DNA of 64,000 nt. Origin: Haemophilus parainfluenzae ATCC 33392 (GTDB taxonomy: Bacteria > Pseudomonadota > Gammaproteobacteria > Enterobacterales > Pasteurellaceae). Shown here piece after piece: positions 30,967 to 42,841 of the stretch. The notes under the pieces are model-generated. The model did no database searches and was not told where the DNA came from. It saw only the letters and a program-made list of their open reading frames with translations. The stretch spans positions 1,247,501 to 1,311,500 of the forward strand of contig NZ_CP133470.1 in NCBI RefSeq assembly GCF_031191205.1, given 5' to 3'. Both the position numbers and the translations under genes were made by a program. Each line of letters opens with the position of its first letter. Positions within the stretch are counted from its first letter, which is position 1.

Positions 30967-31758
30967 ATGCGTAAAATAAAATCTCTTGCACTAATTGCAT
31001 TGACCTCATTCGCGATTGCAGCTTGTAGCAGTGGTAATAAAGAAGTGGAACAAGCTTCTGTTGATGACCTTTATGCAAAAGGGGCAGCAGCATTGCAAGA
31101 AGGAAGCTATTCTGACTCGATTCGTTATTTAAAAGCAGCAACAGAGCGTTTCCCTGGTAGTACTTACCAAGAGCAAGCAATGCTTGATTTAATTTATGCA
31201 AACTATAAAACGCAAGATTACACCGCAACGTTGGTAACCGTAGATAACTACTTACACCAATTCCCACAAAGTCCAAACCGTGACTATGCAGTGTATATGG
31301 CGGGTTTAACAAACTTAGCAACGGCCGATAACATGATCCAAGATTTCTTTGGTATCGATCGTGCAACGCGTGAAACCACTTCAATGAAAACGGCGTTTTC
31401 AAACTTCCAAAGCTTAGTGCGTGCGTTCCCAAATAGCCCATATTCACAAGATGCAGTAGCACGTATGGCATACATCAAAGATTCATTAGCTCGTCATGAA
31501 TTAGAAATTGCAAAATTCTATGCAAAACGTGATGCATGGGTAGCTGTAGCAAACCGTGTAGTGGGTATGTTACAACAATATCCAGATGCCAAAGCGACTT
31601 ACGAAGGTTTATTCTTAATGAAAGAAGCCTATGAAAAAATGGGTTTACAACAATTAGCGAGTCAAACTCAACAAGTCATCGATGCGAATAAAGATAAACA
31701 ATTTGCGGACGTGAAAAAACTGGAAGAGTCTGATTTAATTCAACCGGTTAAAAAATAA
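30967..31758 (+). CDS. bamD: outer membrane assembly lipoprotein BamD
   Basis: A 263-residue lipoprotein. The signal peptide has lipobox FAIAAC with Cys19. The mature protein consists of TPR repeats (DDLYAKGAAALQEGSYSDSI; YTATLVTVDNYLHQFPQS; NFQSLVRAFPNSPYSQDAV). It is part of the BAM complex that inserts outer membrane proteins such as the autotransporter at 49 kb. I chose ATG 30967 because AAGGAAAA lies upstream; ATG 30937 would give an atypical N-terminus. Confidence 0.96.
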   Translation: MRKIKSLALIALTSFAIAACSSGNKEVEQASVDDLYAKGAAALQEGSYSDSIRYLKAATERFPGSTYQEQAMLDLIYANYKTQDYTATLVTVDNYLHQFPQSPNRDYAVYMAGLTNLATADNMIQDFFGIDRATRETTSMKTAFSNFQSLVRAFPNSPYSQDAVARMAYIKDSLARHELEIAKFYAKRDAWVAVANRVVGMLQQYPDAKATYEGLFLMKEAYEKMGLQQLASQTQQVIDANKDKQFADVKKLEESDLIQPVKK

Positions 31759-31850
31759 TCCCGTCCCTTGTGGGACGTGCTTGAATAAGCAAAATTATTC
31801 AAATAAAGGCTAGTCAAACTAATCAAATTGAGCTAGTATAAATTTAAAAG

Positions 31851-32048
31851 ATTTCCTGGGGTGTTCGTGGATGGGTTATGTCCCTGAGCCGATACTTAGA
31901 ACTTTATAAATCGGTTTCCCGCCATTGGTGTGTAGGCTTGACCTTTGACTTTGTCATTGGACTAAAGAAACCTAAAAATGGCCTTACCGGTTTCCTTGGA
32001 CCGTCGGGTTCAAGGACTACTACTCGTAGCGGCACTCTGGGACCTTCC
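31851..32048 (+). ncRNA. ssrS: 6S RNA
   Basis: About 198 bases with strong similarity to gammaproteobacterial 6S RNA. The conserved TCCCTGAGCCGATAC lies at 31890-31904. A long open-complex-like bulge in the middle follows, then GGGTTCAAGGACTAC near 32006-32020, AGCGGCA and a closing stem at the end. 6S RNA binds sigma-70 RNA polymerase and downregulates it in stationary phase. TAGTAT at 31834-31839 could be the -10 element. The gene lies directly before fau, as in E. coli ssrS-ygfA. Confidence 0.92.
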
Positions 32049-32073
32049 TTTAAAATCCATTCTTTCCAATCGA

Positions 32074-32646
32074 ATGAAATCAACACAGCAAACGCTTCGC
32101 AATCAACTCCGTCAACAAATTCGTAAAACACGAGCAAATTTGACCGCTCTTCAGCAGCAACAGGCGGAAGATTCTATCACTCAACAAGCACTTGCGTTAA
32201 TTGAAGAACGAAATGCTCAGCATATTGCTTTGTATCTTTCCTTTGATGGAGAAATCTCCACGGATAAACTCATCAAAATCCTTTGGGCGCAAGGTAAACA
32301 GGTTTATTTGCCGGTATTACACCCTTTCAATCCGAATCATCTTTTGTTTTTACGTTATTTGCCAGATACACCGATGCTGAAAAATAAATTTGGCATTTGG
32401 GAGCCAAAACTCAATGTGCAAAACGTATTGCCTTTGGATGAATTAGATATTCTTTTTACGCCACTCGTCGCGTTTGATAAACAGGGGAATCGCTTAGGCA
32501 TGGGCGGTGGTTTTTATGACCGCACTTTACAACATTGGCAGAAATCTCCTTTTATCCCCGTGGGATTAGCCCATCAATGTCAGCAAGTCGAACAGCTTCC
32601 AACAGAAGCGTGGGACGTGCCACTTCATCAAATCTTAGTTGCTTAA
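32074..32646 (+). CDS. fau: 5-formyltetrahydrofolate cyclo-ligase
   Basis: A 190-residue enzyme. It starts MKSTQQTLRNQLRQQIRKTR and shows the family motif LGMGGGFYDR near the end (phosphate/ATP binding), plus VYLPVLHP and FTPLVAFD. It turns 5-formyl-THF to methenyl-THF, supplying one-carbon units for purH. An ATG at 31978 in the same frame would start inside the 6S RNA gene and add 32 non-conserved residues; ATG 32074 fits the family. No clear separate promoter: it may be read from the 6S RNA promoter. It contains an uptake signal. Confidence 0.94.
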   Translation: MKSTQQTLRNQLRQQIRKTRANLTALQQQQAEDSITQQALALIEERNAQHIALYLSFDGEISTDKLIKILWAQGKQVYLPVLHPFNPNHLLFLRYLPDTPMLKNKFGIWEPKLNVQNVLPLDELDILFTPLVAFDKQGNRLGMGGGFYDRTLQHWQKSPFIPVGLAHQCQQVEQLPTEAWDVPLHQILVA

Positions 32647-32700
32647 ACCTATCAAGACGTAAAGTTTGATAGAAAAAATTAAAAATAGTCTATTTTTTCT

Positions 32701-32729
32701 CTTGAAATCCCAAAAAAGGGTCTTATTTA
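32701..32729 (+). promoter_or_regulatory. putative heat-shock (sigma-32) promoter of clpB
   Basis: CTTGAAA at 32701-32707 matches the sigma-32 -35 element; TCTTATTTA at 32721-32729, 13 bases later, resembles CCCCATTTA. A GGGGATGACCCC palindrome lies in the leader (32742-32753). Confidence 0.55.
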
Positions 32730-32781
32730 ATTACTCATAAAGGGGATGACCCCAAGTATTTTATGCAGGAGAAGATAAGAT

Positions 32782-35352
32782 ATGAATATTGAAAAATTTA
32801 CCACTAAATTCCAACAAGCACTTAGTGAAGCACAGTCATTAGCGCTTGGTAAAGATAATCAGTTTATTGAACCAGTGCATTTATTGGCCGCACTTTTAAA
32901 TCAACAAGACGGTTCAATTGCACCGATTTTGACAGCAAGTGGCGTGAATGTCGCGTTATTACGTAATGAATTAAACGCAGAATTGAATAAATTGCCACAA
33001 GTGTCAGGTAATGGCGGAGACGTGCAAATTTCTCGTCAATTACTCAACTTATTGAATTTATGTGACAAATTAGCACAACAAAAACAAGATAAATTTATTT
33101 CCAGTGAATTGTTCTTATTGGCGGCGCTTGAAGAGCGTGGTGCATTAAATGACATTTTGAAAAAATGTGGTGCGAAAAAAGAACAAATTTTACAAGCGAT
33201 TCAACATATTCGCGGAGGACAAAGCGTGAACGATCAAAATGCAGAAGAAAGCAGACAAGCTCTTGAAAAATATACGATTGATTTAACAGCTCGTGCTGAA
33301 AGTGGCAAACTCGACCCGGTTATTGGTCGTGATGAAGAAATTCGTCGAGCCATTCAAGTATTACAACGTCGTACCAAAAACAACCCAGTATTAATCGGTG
33401 AGCCTGGTGTAGGTAAAACCGCTATTGTAGAAGGTTTGGCACAACGTATTGTCAATGGTGAAGTACCGGAAGGCTTGAAAAACAAACGTGTCCTTTCTTT
33501 AGATATGGGGGCCTTGATTGCAGGTGCTAAATATCGTGGTGAATTTGAAGAACGTTTAAAAGCGGTATTAAATGAACTTGCAAAAGAAGAAGGTCGCGTG
33601 ATCCTCTTTATTGATGAAATCCATACCATGGTTGGTGCAGGTAAAACTGACGGTGCGATGGATGCAGGCAACTTATTAAAACCAAGTTTAGCTCGTGGTG
33701 AATTACACTGTGTGGGGGCAACAACGTTAGACGAATATCGTCAGTATATTGAGAAAGATGCGGCGCTTGAACGTCGTTTCCAAAAAGTCTTTGTAGATGA
33801 ACCAAGTGTAGAAGATACCATTGCGATCTTACGTGGTTTGAAAGAGCGTTATGAGATCCATCACCATGTAGATATTACTGACCCTGCAATCGTAGCTGCG
33901 GCAACACTTTCGCATCGTTATATTTCAGATCGTCAATTGCCGGATAAAGCAATCGATCTAATCGATGAAGCTGCTTCAAGCATCCGTATGGAAATTGACT
34001 CTAAACCAGAGCCACTCGATCGTCTTGAACGCCGTATCATCCAATTAAAATTGGAACAACAGGCGTTACAAAAAGAAGAAGACGAAGCAAGCCGTAAACG
34101 TTTAGAAATGTTAGAAAAAGAACTTTCTGATAAAGAACGTGAATATGCTGAACTTGAAGAAGTATGGAAATCAGAAAAAGCGGCGCTTTCAGGTTCTCAA
34201 CACATCAAACAAGAGTTAGATGCGGCGAAAACTGAAATGGAACAAGCGCGTCGTGCTGGCGATTTAAGCAAAATGTCTGAGCTGCAATATGGGCGTATTC
34301 CTGAATTGGAAAAACAACTTGCAGCCGCTGAAACCGGTGAAGGCAAAGAAATGAGCCTATTACGCTATCGTGTGACAGATGAAGAAATTGCGGAAGTACT
34401 TTCTAAAGCAACTGGCATTCCAGTTTCTAAAATGATGGAAGGTGAGAAAGAAAAACTCTTACGTATGGAAGAAGAATTGCACAAACGTGTGATCGGTCAA
34501 GAAGAAGCAGTTGATGCCGTCGCGAACGCAATTCGTCGTAGCCGTGCAGGGCTTTCAGATCCTAACCGCCCAATTGGTTCTTTCTTATTCTTAGGTCCAA
34601 CTGGTGTAGGTAAAACCGAGCTTTGTAAAACGTTGGCGAAATTCCTCTTTGACAGCGAAGATGCAATGGTGCGTATTGATATGTCAGAGTTTATGGAAAA
34701 ACACAGCGTATCTCGTTTAGTGGGTGCGCCTCCAGGCTACGTAGGCTATGAAGAAGGTGGTTACTTAACTGAAGCAGTTCGTCGTCGTCCATATTCAGTA
34801 ATTTTGCTCGATGAAGTGGAAAAAGCACATGCGGATGTATTCAACATCTTATTACAAGTGTTGGATGATGGCCGTTTAACTGATGGTCAAGGTCGTACAG
34901 TGGACTTCCGTAACACCGTGGTGATTATGACCTCTAACTTGGGTTCTGATTTAATTCAAGGTAGCAAAAACGAAAGCTATGGCGAAATGAAAGCCTTAGT
35001 GATGTCAGTGGTGAGCCAACATTTCCGTCCGGAATTCATCAACCGTATTGACGAAACTGTGGTATTCCACCCACTGGGCAAAGAAAATATCCGTGCGATT
35101 GCAAGCATCCAATTAGAACGTCTAGCAAAACGTATGGAAACTCGTGGTTACGAATTGGTGTTTACCGAAGCGTTATTAGATTTCATTGGTGAAGTGGGTT
35201 ACGACCCAATTTATGGGGCGCGTCCATTAAAACGTGCAATCCAACAAGAGATCGAAAACAGCTTGGCACAACAAGTTCTATCTGGTCAATTATTACCAGG
35301 TAAAGTGGTCACAGTAGATTATGTGGATGGCAAAGTTCAAGCCAGACAATAA
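32782..35352 (+). CDS. clpB: disaggregating chaperone ClpB
   Basis: An 856-residue Hsp100 protein (E. coli 857). It has the N-domain (1-145) and AAA+ domain 1 with Walker A GEPGVGKT near residue 206. The middle coiled coil runs about 410-525 ([19 protein letters not shown] and [19 protein letters not shown]). AAA+ domain 2 has GPTGVGKT near 606 and [15 protein letters not shown] sensor region. It works with DnaK to rescue aggregated proteins. A CAGGAGAAG ribosome binding site precedes it. Heat-shock type promoter sequences are visible upstream. Confidence 0.97.
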   Translation: MNIEKFTTKFQQALSEAQSLALGKDNQFIEPVHLLAALLNQQDGSIAPILTASGVNVALLRNELNAELNKLPQVSGNGGDVQISRQLLNLLNLCDKLAQQKQDKFISSELFLLAALEERGALNDILKKCGAKKEQILQAIQHIRGGQSVNDQNAEESRQALEKYTIDLTARAESGKLDPVIGRDEEIRRAIQVLQRRTKNNPVLIGEPGVGKTAIVEGLAQRIVNGEVPEGLKNKRVLSLDMGALIAGAKYRGEFEERLKAVLNELAKEEGRVILFIDEIHTMVGAGKTDGAMDAGNLLKPSLARGELHCVGATTLDEYRQYIEKDAALERRFQKVFVDEPSVEDTIAILRGLKERYEIHHHVDITDPAIVAAATLSHRYISDRQLPDKAIDLIDEAASSIRMEIDSKPEPLDRLERRIIQLKLEQQALQKEEDEASRKRLEMLEKELSDKEREYAELEEVWKSEKAALSGSQHIKQELDAAKTEMEQARRAGDLSKMSELQYGRIPELEKQLAAAETGEGKEMSLLRYRVTDEEIAEVLSKATGIPVSKMMEGEKEKLLRMEEELHKRVIGQEEAVDAVANAIRRSRAGLSDPNRPIGSFLFLGPTGVGKTELCKTLAKFLFDSEDAMVRIDMSEFMEKHSVSRLVGAPPGYVGYEEGGYLTEAVRRRPYSVILLDEVEKAHADVFNILLQVLDDGRLTDGQGRTVDFRNTVVIMTSNLGSDLIQGSKNESYGEMKALVMSVVSQHFRPEFINRIDETVVFHPLGKENIRAIASIQLERLAKRMETRGYELVFTEALLDFIGEVGYDPIYGARPLKRAIQQEIENSLAQQVLSGQLLPGKVVTVDYVDGKVQARQ

Positions 35353-35362
35353 TTTGTAAAAT

Positions 35363-35397
35363 GAAAGCCATTTAGTGAAAGCTAAATGGCTTTTTTA
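35363..35397 (+). terminator. terminator after clpB
   Basis: Stem AAAGCCATTTAG / CTAAATGGCTTT with a 6-base loop and then a T tract. Confidence 0.9.
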
Positions 35398-35463
35398 TGC
35401 TTTGGTAAAAGATAAAATAGGGTAGAATGACGCTGTGTATTGCGTATAAAAATGAGGAAAAAA

Positions 35464-36396
<933 letters not shown>

Positions 36397-36397
<1 letters not shown>

Positions 36398-37437
36398 TGG
36401 AAAAAAACTTAAATTTTAACCGCACTGTAGTCGCTATGGCGGCTTTAGTAATTGTGTTTGCGGGAATTAAACTGGCGGCAGAGATTGTCGTGCCTTTTTT
36501 ATTGGCATTATTTATCGCTATTATTTGTTCGCCGGTAATTAAAGCGATGACACAACGCAAAGTGCCGCATGGTATTGCTATTGCCTTGTTGTTTATCCTA
36601 ATTTTAATCGTATTCTTTTTCCTAGCGGGATTAATTAATAGCAGTGTACAAGAATTTACACGCTCGATTCCTCAATATAAAGTGCTGCTTTCGGAGCGTG
36701 TAAATGACGTTATGGCATTAGCACAAAAACTGAAATTGCCGATTGTGATTTCTCGCGAAGCCATTATGGAGCATTTTGATCCAAGTGTGATCATGAACTT
36801 TGTGAGCCGTTTGTTATTAAACTTTTCTGGCGTGGTGACGAATGTTTTTGTGTTGATTTTAGCGGTGATTTTTATGCTGCTTGAAGCACCAACTATGAAG
36901 CATAAACTTGCTTTAGTTTTAAGTGACAATGAACATGATGTTGTCGCGGAAGAACATCATATTGATCGTATTTTAGACGGTGTAATTAGTTATCTTGGTG
37001 TGAAAACGGTGATTAGTTTGTTGACTGGTTTCACAACTTGGATTTTATTGGACGTAGCGGGTGTGCAATATGCGATTTTATGGGCAACCTTAAGCTTCTT
37101 ATTAAATTACATTCCGAATATCGGTTCCATTATTGCAGCAGTACCTATTATTGTTCAAGCGTTATTGCTGAATGGATTTGGTGTAGGCATGGGCGTAACC
37201 GTCGGTATTATTGTATTAAATATTGTGATCGGTAATATTATTGAACCGAAAATGATGGGTAAAACCTTAGGGCTTTCTACCTTGGTCGTATTCTTTTCGT
37301 TGCTTTTCTGGGGATGGTTGCTCGGTACAGTCGGTATGTTACTTTCAGTGCCGCTAACAATGGCGTTTAAAATTACCTTGGAAAGCTCTGAATCAACGAA
37401 GAAATATGCGGCTTTATTAGGAGATGTAAACGACTAA
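36397..37437 (+). CDS. AI-2E family transporter (PerM/TqsA-like)
   Basis: A 346-residue inner-membrane protein with seven or eight hydrophobic helices. Family text includes IVVPFLLALFIAIICSPVIKAMTQRKVP, PNIGSIIAAVPIIVQALLL and IIEPKMMGKTLGLSTLVVFFSLLFWGWLLG, described here by region. The family includes TqsA (autoinducer-2 export), but other members transport other substrates. The start codon is GTG 36397, overlapping the glnB stop, and an uptake signal variant lies in the first codons. Confidence 0.9.
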
Positions 37438-37471
37438 AGTGCAGTCATAAAAAATGTCATAATTTTAGCAA

Positions 37472-37503
37472 TAAAAAAGCCACCGTTATGGTGGCTTTCT
37501 TTT
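37472..37503. terminator. bidirectional terminator between the AI-2E transporter gene and secF
   Basis: Stem AAAGCCACC / GGTGGCTTT with a 5-6 base loop, A tract left and T tract right. Confidence 0.88.
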
Positions 37504-37521
37504 TATCTGATGTTTAATAGA

Positions 37522-38496
37522 TTAAGGTAAATCATCGATTTCTTTATCCACTTTTGGTGGAATCATATGTTCACGGCGTAGGCCGATATCATAAGCAATC
37601 GCAATCGCGATAAAGATTGATGAGTAAGTACCAAAACCGATACCAATTAATAACGCTAATGAGAAGTTATGAATTGATGGACCACCAAAGAAGAACAAGG
37701 CAATCACAACAAGAAGCGTTGTGAGAGATGTCATGATGGTTCTCGATAAGGTTTGCGTTAAGGAAATATCAATAATATCGATGGTTTCTACACGGCGAAT
37801 TTTACGGAAGTTTTCACGTACACGGTCGAATACCACGATACTATCGTTGATAGAATAACCTACAACGGAAAGAATCGCCGCCACGAAGGTTAAATCCATT
37901 TCGACTTGTAATGCAGAGAAAACACCGAGTGTAATCACCACGTCATGCGCAAGTGAGGCAATACCACCAAAACCTAAACGCCATTCAAAACGTGAGCCCA
38001 CGTAAATTAACATCATTGCTAGGGTTGCAAGGGTCGCATAAACCGCACCTTGAGCCAGTTCTTCACCCACATTCGGACCGACGAATTCGATACTGTTAAT
38101 ATGAATATTAGGATCAATTGTTTGGAGCATGCTTTTAACGTGATCACCAATAGCTGAATCGTTATTATCAGCCGGTAAGCGGATCATCACGTCTTGTACA
38201 GAACCCGTTGTTTGTACAATTGGACTTGCAATCCCGTTTTGATTTAATGTGCCACGGATTTTCTCTAAATCAGCCGGTTGTGAGAAGTGCGTATCAAATA
38301 CCACACCACCGGTAAAATCCAAGCCCCAGTTGAAGCCTTTTGTCACAATGAAGAAGAGGGAAATCGCCATTAAAATGATGGAAAAGGTATATCCCACAAA
38401 TCTCACTTTCATAAATTCAGTGAGAGGGAATGGCAATTTAATCCCATTCACTTCACGGATAAAATGTCCGTTTTTATCTTTTGCAAATAATCTCAT
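37522..38496 (-). CDS. secF: protein translocase subunit SecF
   Basis: A 324-residue SecF (E. coli 323). It has an N-terminal membrane helix, a periplasmic loop (WGLDFTGGVVFDTHF), then five helices with VVGYSINDSIVVFDRVREN, the SecF signature for proton-driven function. It forms the SecDF complex that pulls preproteins across the membrane. It is last in queA-tgt-...-yajC-secD-secF, separated by 10 bases from secD. Confidence 0.96.
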   Translation of the reverse strand: MRLFAKDKNGHFIREVNGIKLPFPLTEFMKVRFVGYTFSIILMAISLFFIVTKGFNWGLDFTGGVVFDTHFSQPADLEKIRGTLNQNGIASPIVQTTGSVQDVMIRLPADNNDSAIGDHVKSMLQTIDPNIHINSIEFVGPNVGEELAQGAVYATLATLAMMLIYVGSRFEWRLGFGGIASLAHDVVITLGVFSALQVEMDLTFVAAILSVVGYSINDSIVVFDRVRENFRKIRRVETIDIIDISLTQTLSRTIMTSLTTLLVVIALFFFGGPSIHNFSLALLIGIGFGTYSSIFIAIAIAYDIGLRREHMIPPKVDKEIDDLP

Positions 38497-38506
38497 CTTA
38501 TCCTAC

Positions 38507-40357
38507 CTAAATTGATAATTTTTCAAGACGTTTACCGCCGTATAGGAAGTTCACGATAGCACGTGTTCCAGTAATCGCTGTAAACATTGAAATTGCTACA
38601 CCTAATGCAAGGGTTACCGCAAAGCCTTGAATTGGACCGGTACCCACAGCATAAAGAATGATTGCCGTTAAAATTGTAGTTAAGTTCGCATCGAAGATAG
38701 AGGTGAATGCACCGTTATAACCTTCGTTAATGGCTTGCTGGATTGGACGGCCATTACGAATCTCTTCTTTGATACGTTCAAAAATAAGTACGTTGGCATC
38801 CACCGACATCCCCAGGGTTAATACGATACCCGCAATCCCCGGCATGGTGAGTGTTGCACCAGGTAGGATAGACATCAAACCGACTAATAAAACGATATTA
38901 ATCACCAAGGCAAAGCTTGCGATAATACCAAAGACTTTATAGTAAACCAGCATGAAGACAATGACCGCAATTAAGCCCCAGAAGCTTGCATCAATACCTT
39001 GTTCTACGTTTTGTGCACCAAGAGAAGGACCGATTGTACGTTCTTCAACAATTTGCACTGGCGCGATTAATGCACCTGATTTTAATAACATAGAAAGGTT
39101 TTGTGCTTCTGCAGAACTGCTTACACCTGTAATTTGGAAGTTAGAACTGAAGCGACCTTGAATAGTAGCAACGTTAATCACTTCTTCACTTTTCTCTAAA
39201 ATGGTTTTGCCATTTTCGTCTTTTTTACCGTTGTCTTTGTATTCTACATACAAGGTTGCCATTGGTTTTTTATAGTATTTCTTGGTAGTTTGCGACATGA
39301 TTTCGCCGCCTTCACTGTCCAAGGTCACACTTACTTGTGGCGTACTGGTGTGTTGGTCTAAGCCCGAGCTTGAGTTGATAATGTGTTCACCACCCAATAC
39401 CGCACGTTTGTAAAGTGCAACAGGTCTACCTTGACGGTCATATTTGATTTCTGTGTCAGAAGGTAACATACCGCGCGCTGCTGATTCAGGGTTCACCAAC
39501 GAATTCACAATACGGAATTCAAGTGTTGCAGTTGCCCCTAAGATTTCTTTTGCTCGCGCAGTATCTTGAACGCCCGGCAATTCGATTACGATACGTTCTG
39601 CGCCTTGACGTTGGATCACTGCTTCAGCTACGCCTAATTCAGCAACACGTTTACGCAAAATCGTTAAGTTTTGCTCGATCGCTAAGTTACGTGATTCAGT
39701 TAATGATGCTTCAGAAAGGGCAAGATTTAAGGTGTTGTCACCAATATCAGATACGTCTAATGTTGGGTGTAATTGACGAATAATACGCGCTGCTTTCGAC
39801 ATTTGGTCAGCGTTTTCTAATGTGACCGTTGTACCAAATTTGTCACCGTTTTTAATTGCCGTAAACTGAATCTTTTCTTTACGTAATTCGTTGCGTAATG
39901 TGTCTTGTAACTGTTCTTGACGTTTAGCAAGCGCAGAATTCATGTCCACTTCCATCAAGAAACGTACCCCACCACGTAAGTCCAAGCCCCATTTCATTGG
40001 ATTAGCCCCAATGCTGCTTAACCAAGCCGGTGTTGCTGGTGCAAGGTTTAATGCCGTGGTGTAGTTGTTGCCAAGTTTTTCTGCAATTTTATCTTTGGCA
40101 AGAAGTTGGTCATCTGTGTTGTTGAAACGGGCAAGAATAGAGCCATTTTCAAGAACGATAGATTTGGTTGAAAGGTTATTTTCTTTTAGTACGTTTTGTA
40201 CTTCAGTTAATGCGGTGGTGTCTGCTTGTTGTCCGCGAGTACCAGAAATTTGTACCGCAGGATCTTCACCATAGATATTTGGAAGAGAGTATAAAGCACC
40301 AATGGCGACCACAAGGATCACCATTAGATTCTTCCATAATGGGTAACGATTTAACAT
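38507..40357 (-). CDS. secD: protein translocase subunit SecD
   Basis: A 616-residue SecD (E. coli 615). It has helix 1 at residues 8-27, a large periplasmic domain (LGLDLRGGVRFLMEVDM-type WGLDLRGG near residue 122), and the six-helix C-terminal part with GMSVDANVLIFERIKEEIRNG. An intact D-E-R motif. It is part of SecDF-YajC. It lies 23 bases downstream of yajC. A GGGAAA ribosome binding site precedes the ATG. Confidence 0.96.
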   Translation of the reverse strand: MLNRYPLWKNLMVILVVAIGALYSLPNIYGEDPAVQISGTRGQQADTTALTEVQNVLKENNLSTKSIVLENGSILARFNNTDDQLLAKDKIAEKLGNNYTTALNLAPATPAWLSSIGANPMKWGLDLRGGVRFLMEVDMNSALAKRQEQLQDTLRNELRKEKIQFTAIKNGDKFGTTVTLENADQMSKAARIIRQLHPTLDVSDIGDNTLNLALSEASLTESRNLAIEQNLTILRKRVAELGVAEAVIQRQGAERIVIELPGVQDTARAKEILGATATLEFRIVNSLVNPESAARGMLPSDTEIKYDRQGRPVALYKRAVLGGEHIINSSSGLDQHTSTPQVSVTLDSEGGEIMSQTTKKYYKKPMATLYVEYKDNGKKDENGKTILEKSEEVINVATIQGRFSSNFQITGVSSSAEAQNLSMLLKSGALIAPVQIVEERTIGPSLGAQNVEQGIDASFWGLIAVIVFMLVYYKVFGIIASFALVINIVLLVGLMSILPGATLTMPGIAGIVLTLGMSVDANVLIFERIKEEIRNGRPIQQAINEGYNGAFTSIFDANLTTILTAIILYAVGTGPIQGFAVTLALGVAISMFTAITGTRAIVNFLYGGKRLEKLSI

Positions 40358-40380
40358 AGTTTTCCCTTTAGGAATTTAAA

Positions 40381-40671
40381 TTAGAGAGATTTTACAGAAC
40401 CTTTCGGTAATACTGAAACGATGTAGTTACGGTTAATCGTGATTTCAGTGGTATCGTTTAACGCGATAACAATTTCAGCACCTTCGGTTACTTTAGTGAT
40501 TTTACCAATCAAACCACCAGCGGTTAATACTTCAGTGCCTTTCGCTAATTCAGACATTAATTTTTTGTGTTCTTTATTACGTTTCGCTTGTGGGCGGTAA
40601 ATCATAAAATAAAAAATTAAACCGAAGATCACGAAAATAAATAACGTGGACATTGGGCTTTGTGCTTCCAT
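40381..40671 (-). CDS. yajC: preprotein translocase subunit YajC
   Basis: A 96-residue single-span protein. The N-terminal helix is MSTLFIFVIFGLIFYFMIYRPQ and the soluble part has the YajC text RPQAKRNKEHKKLMSELAKGTEVLTAGG. It associates with SecDF. An AAGGAAAA ribosome binding site precedes it. Unlike E. coli, two further genes separate it from tgt. Confidence 0.93.
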   Translation of the reverse strand: MEAQSPMSTLFIFVIFGLIFYFMIYRPQAKRNKEHKKLMSELAKGTEVLTAGGLIGKITKVTEGAEIVIALNDTTEITINRNYIVSVLPKGSVKSL

Positions 40672-40772
40672 TGTGTTTTCCTTATAAATGAAAAGTTAAA
40701 AGTGTGCGTAAAATACCATAAAACGGCATTCAGTAAAAGCCGATGAAGGCAATAACAACGAGAATTTTAGGA

Positions 40773-41000
40773 TTAATTGATTTTTTTCAAGCAAACTTCG
40801 AAGATTTGCTCGGAAAGCCAATGTTTATCCACTAATTCACATTGATTTTCTTCACAAAAAACAACAAAATTTTCTACCGCACTTTGACGATTTAATTGCA
40901 AAACTAATTCATCATTTGGCGCTAAATTTGCCAAAGCTTTCTTCGCCGTTAAAAGCGGAATCGGGCAGGAAAGTGCGGTCAAATTTAATTGATATTTCAT
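40773..41000 (-). CDS. TusA/SirA-family sulfurtransferase-like protein
   Basis: A 75-residue protein with the family motif CPIP (CPxP) in [20 protein letters not shown], placing the sulfur-carrying Cys at residue 12. Members transfer persulfide sulfur to targets such as tRNA thiolation or molybdoenzyme factors. It is close to YedF/TusA but the substrate is undetermined. It starts three bases after the stop of the hemerythrin-like gene. Two uptake signal cores lie in the gene. Confidence 0.88.
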   Translation of the reverse strand: MKYQLNLTALSCPIPLLTAKKALANLAPNDELVLQLNRQSAVENFVVFCEENQCELVDKHWLSEQIFEVCLKKIN

Positions 41001-41003
41001 GAT

Positions 41004-41516
41004 TTAAGCTTGACGACGAGCAAACATAATTTTGCCCATAGCCGTGAGTTGTTCTGCGGATAAATATTGCTTACCAAGCTCAAATAGCGGCTCTTCAAGG
41101 GCAATGTGTCTATCATAGCTCGCCACAAACAGCGTAATCAGCCTTTCATCTACATCAGTGCGTTTCTCAGCAATTAATTCTTCTAGCTGCTCAGAAAGCT
41201 TTGCCCAATTTTCATGCAAAGTAACATGTTGGCGTTCTAATTCATCTACCGATTCTTTCGTTTGAGGCGCTTTTTCAATTAAAGCGGGGAAGAAGTCTTT
41301 TTCTTCATCATCATGGTGAAGTGGAGCCGCGTGATTAAAATACTGCAAAATGGTTTTCACATCATTTAATACAGCTTGATTCACGCCATTCTTTTCTAAA
41401 TAGCCTGGAAGAATGGTGAGCTGCTTGCAAAAGCGTTTCACTTTGCTATGACAAGCATAAAGCATATCAATCGGTTCATTCCAAGTGGCAAATTGTTGAG
41501 GTTCGAGGATTTGCAT
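41004..41516 (-). CDS. hemerythrin-domain (HHE) protein
   Basis: A 170-residue four-helix protein with the HHE pattern: ACHSKVKRFC, NHAAPLHHDDEEKDFFPAL, ERQHVTLHENW and YDRHIALEEPLFEL. The His and Glu residues are spaced to bind a di-iron centre. Related proteins sense oxygen or nitric oxide or repair iron-sulfur clusters; the choice is open. I started at ATG 41516 (MQILEPQQF) with an AGGAAA ribosome binding site; ATG 41558 adds 14 residues and falls in the uptake-signal hairpin. It follows tgt and precedes the TusA-like gene, an accessory pair within the tgt-yajC operon. Confidence 0.88.
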   Translation of the reverse strand: MQILEPQQFATWNEPIDMLYACHSKVKRFCKQLTILPGYLEKNGVNQAVLNDVKTILQYFNHAAPLHHDDEEKDFFPALIEKAPQTKESVDELERQHVTLHENWAKLSEQLEELIAEKRTDVDERLITLFVASYDRHIALEEPLFELGKQYLSAEQLTAMGKIMFARRQA

Positions 41517-41533
41517 AAGGTTTCCTTTGTTAA

Positions 41534-41576
41534 AAAGTGCGGTCAAAAAATATTTCATTTTTCTACCGCACTTTCA
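41534..41576 (-). terminator. inverted uptake-signal hairpin after tgt
   Basis: AAAGTGCGGT and ACCGCACTTT form a 10-bp stem with a 21-base loop, five bases past the tgt stop. On the minus strand it is followed by TTAACAAAGG, which is not a strong T tract, so it may attenuate rather than end transcription. Confidence 0.65.
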
Positions 41577-41580
41577 TCAA

Positions 41581-42738
<1,158 letters not shown>

Positions 42739-42776
42739 TCAACGAATAAACAGTTCGTAGGTTGTTATTCAATAAA

Positions 42777-42799
42777 AAAGCCTGTTAGTACAGGCTTCT
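42777..42799 (-). terminator. terminator after queA
   Basis: Stem AAGCCTG / CAGGCTT with loop; the minus strand runs on into a T tract. Confidence 0.8.
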
Positions 42800-42841
42800 T
42801 GATAGGTATTTTATGAGTTGGTTGAAAATAAGTCAAACCAC

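Noticed and set aside
31762..31777. CGTCCC/GGGACG hairpin after bamD as terminator
   Set aside because: The stem has no T tract after it; may be a processing hairpin, but termination is not supported.
36672..36929. Open frame opposite the AI-2E transporter gene
   Set aside because: Shadow of the transporter coding sequence, with no independent support.
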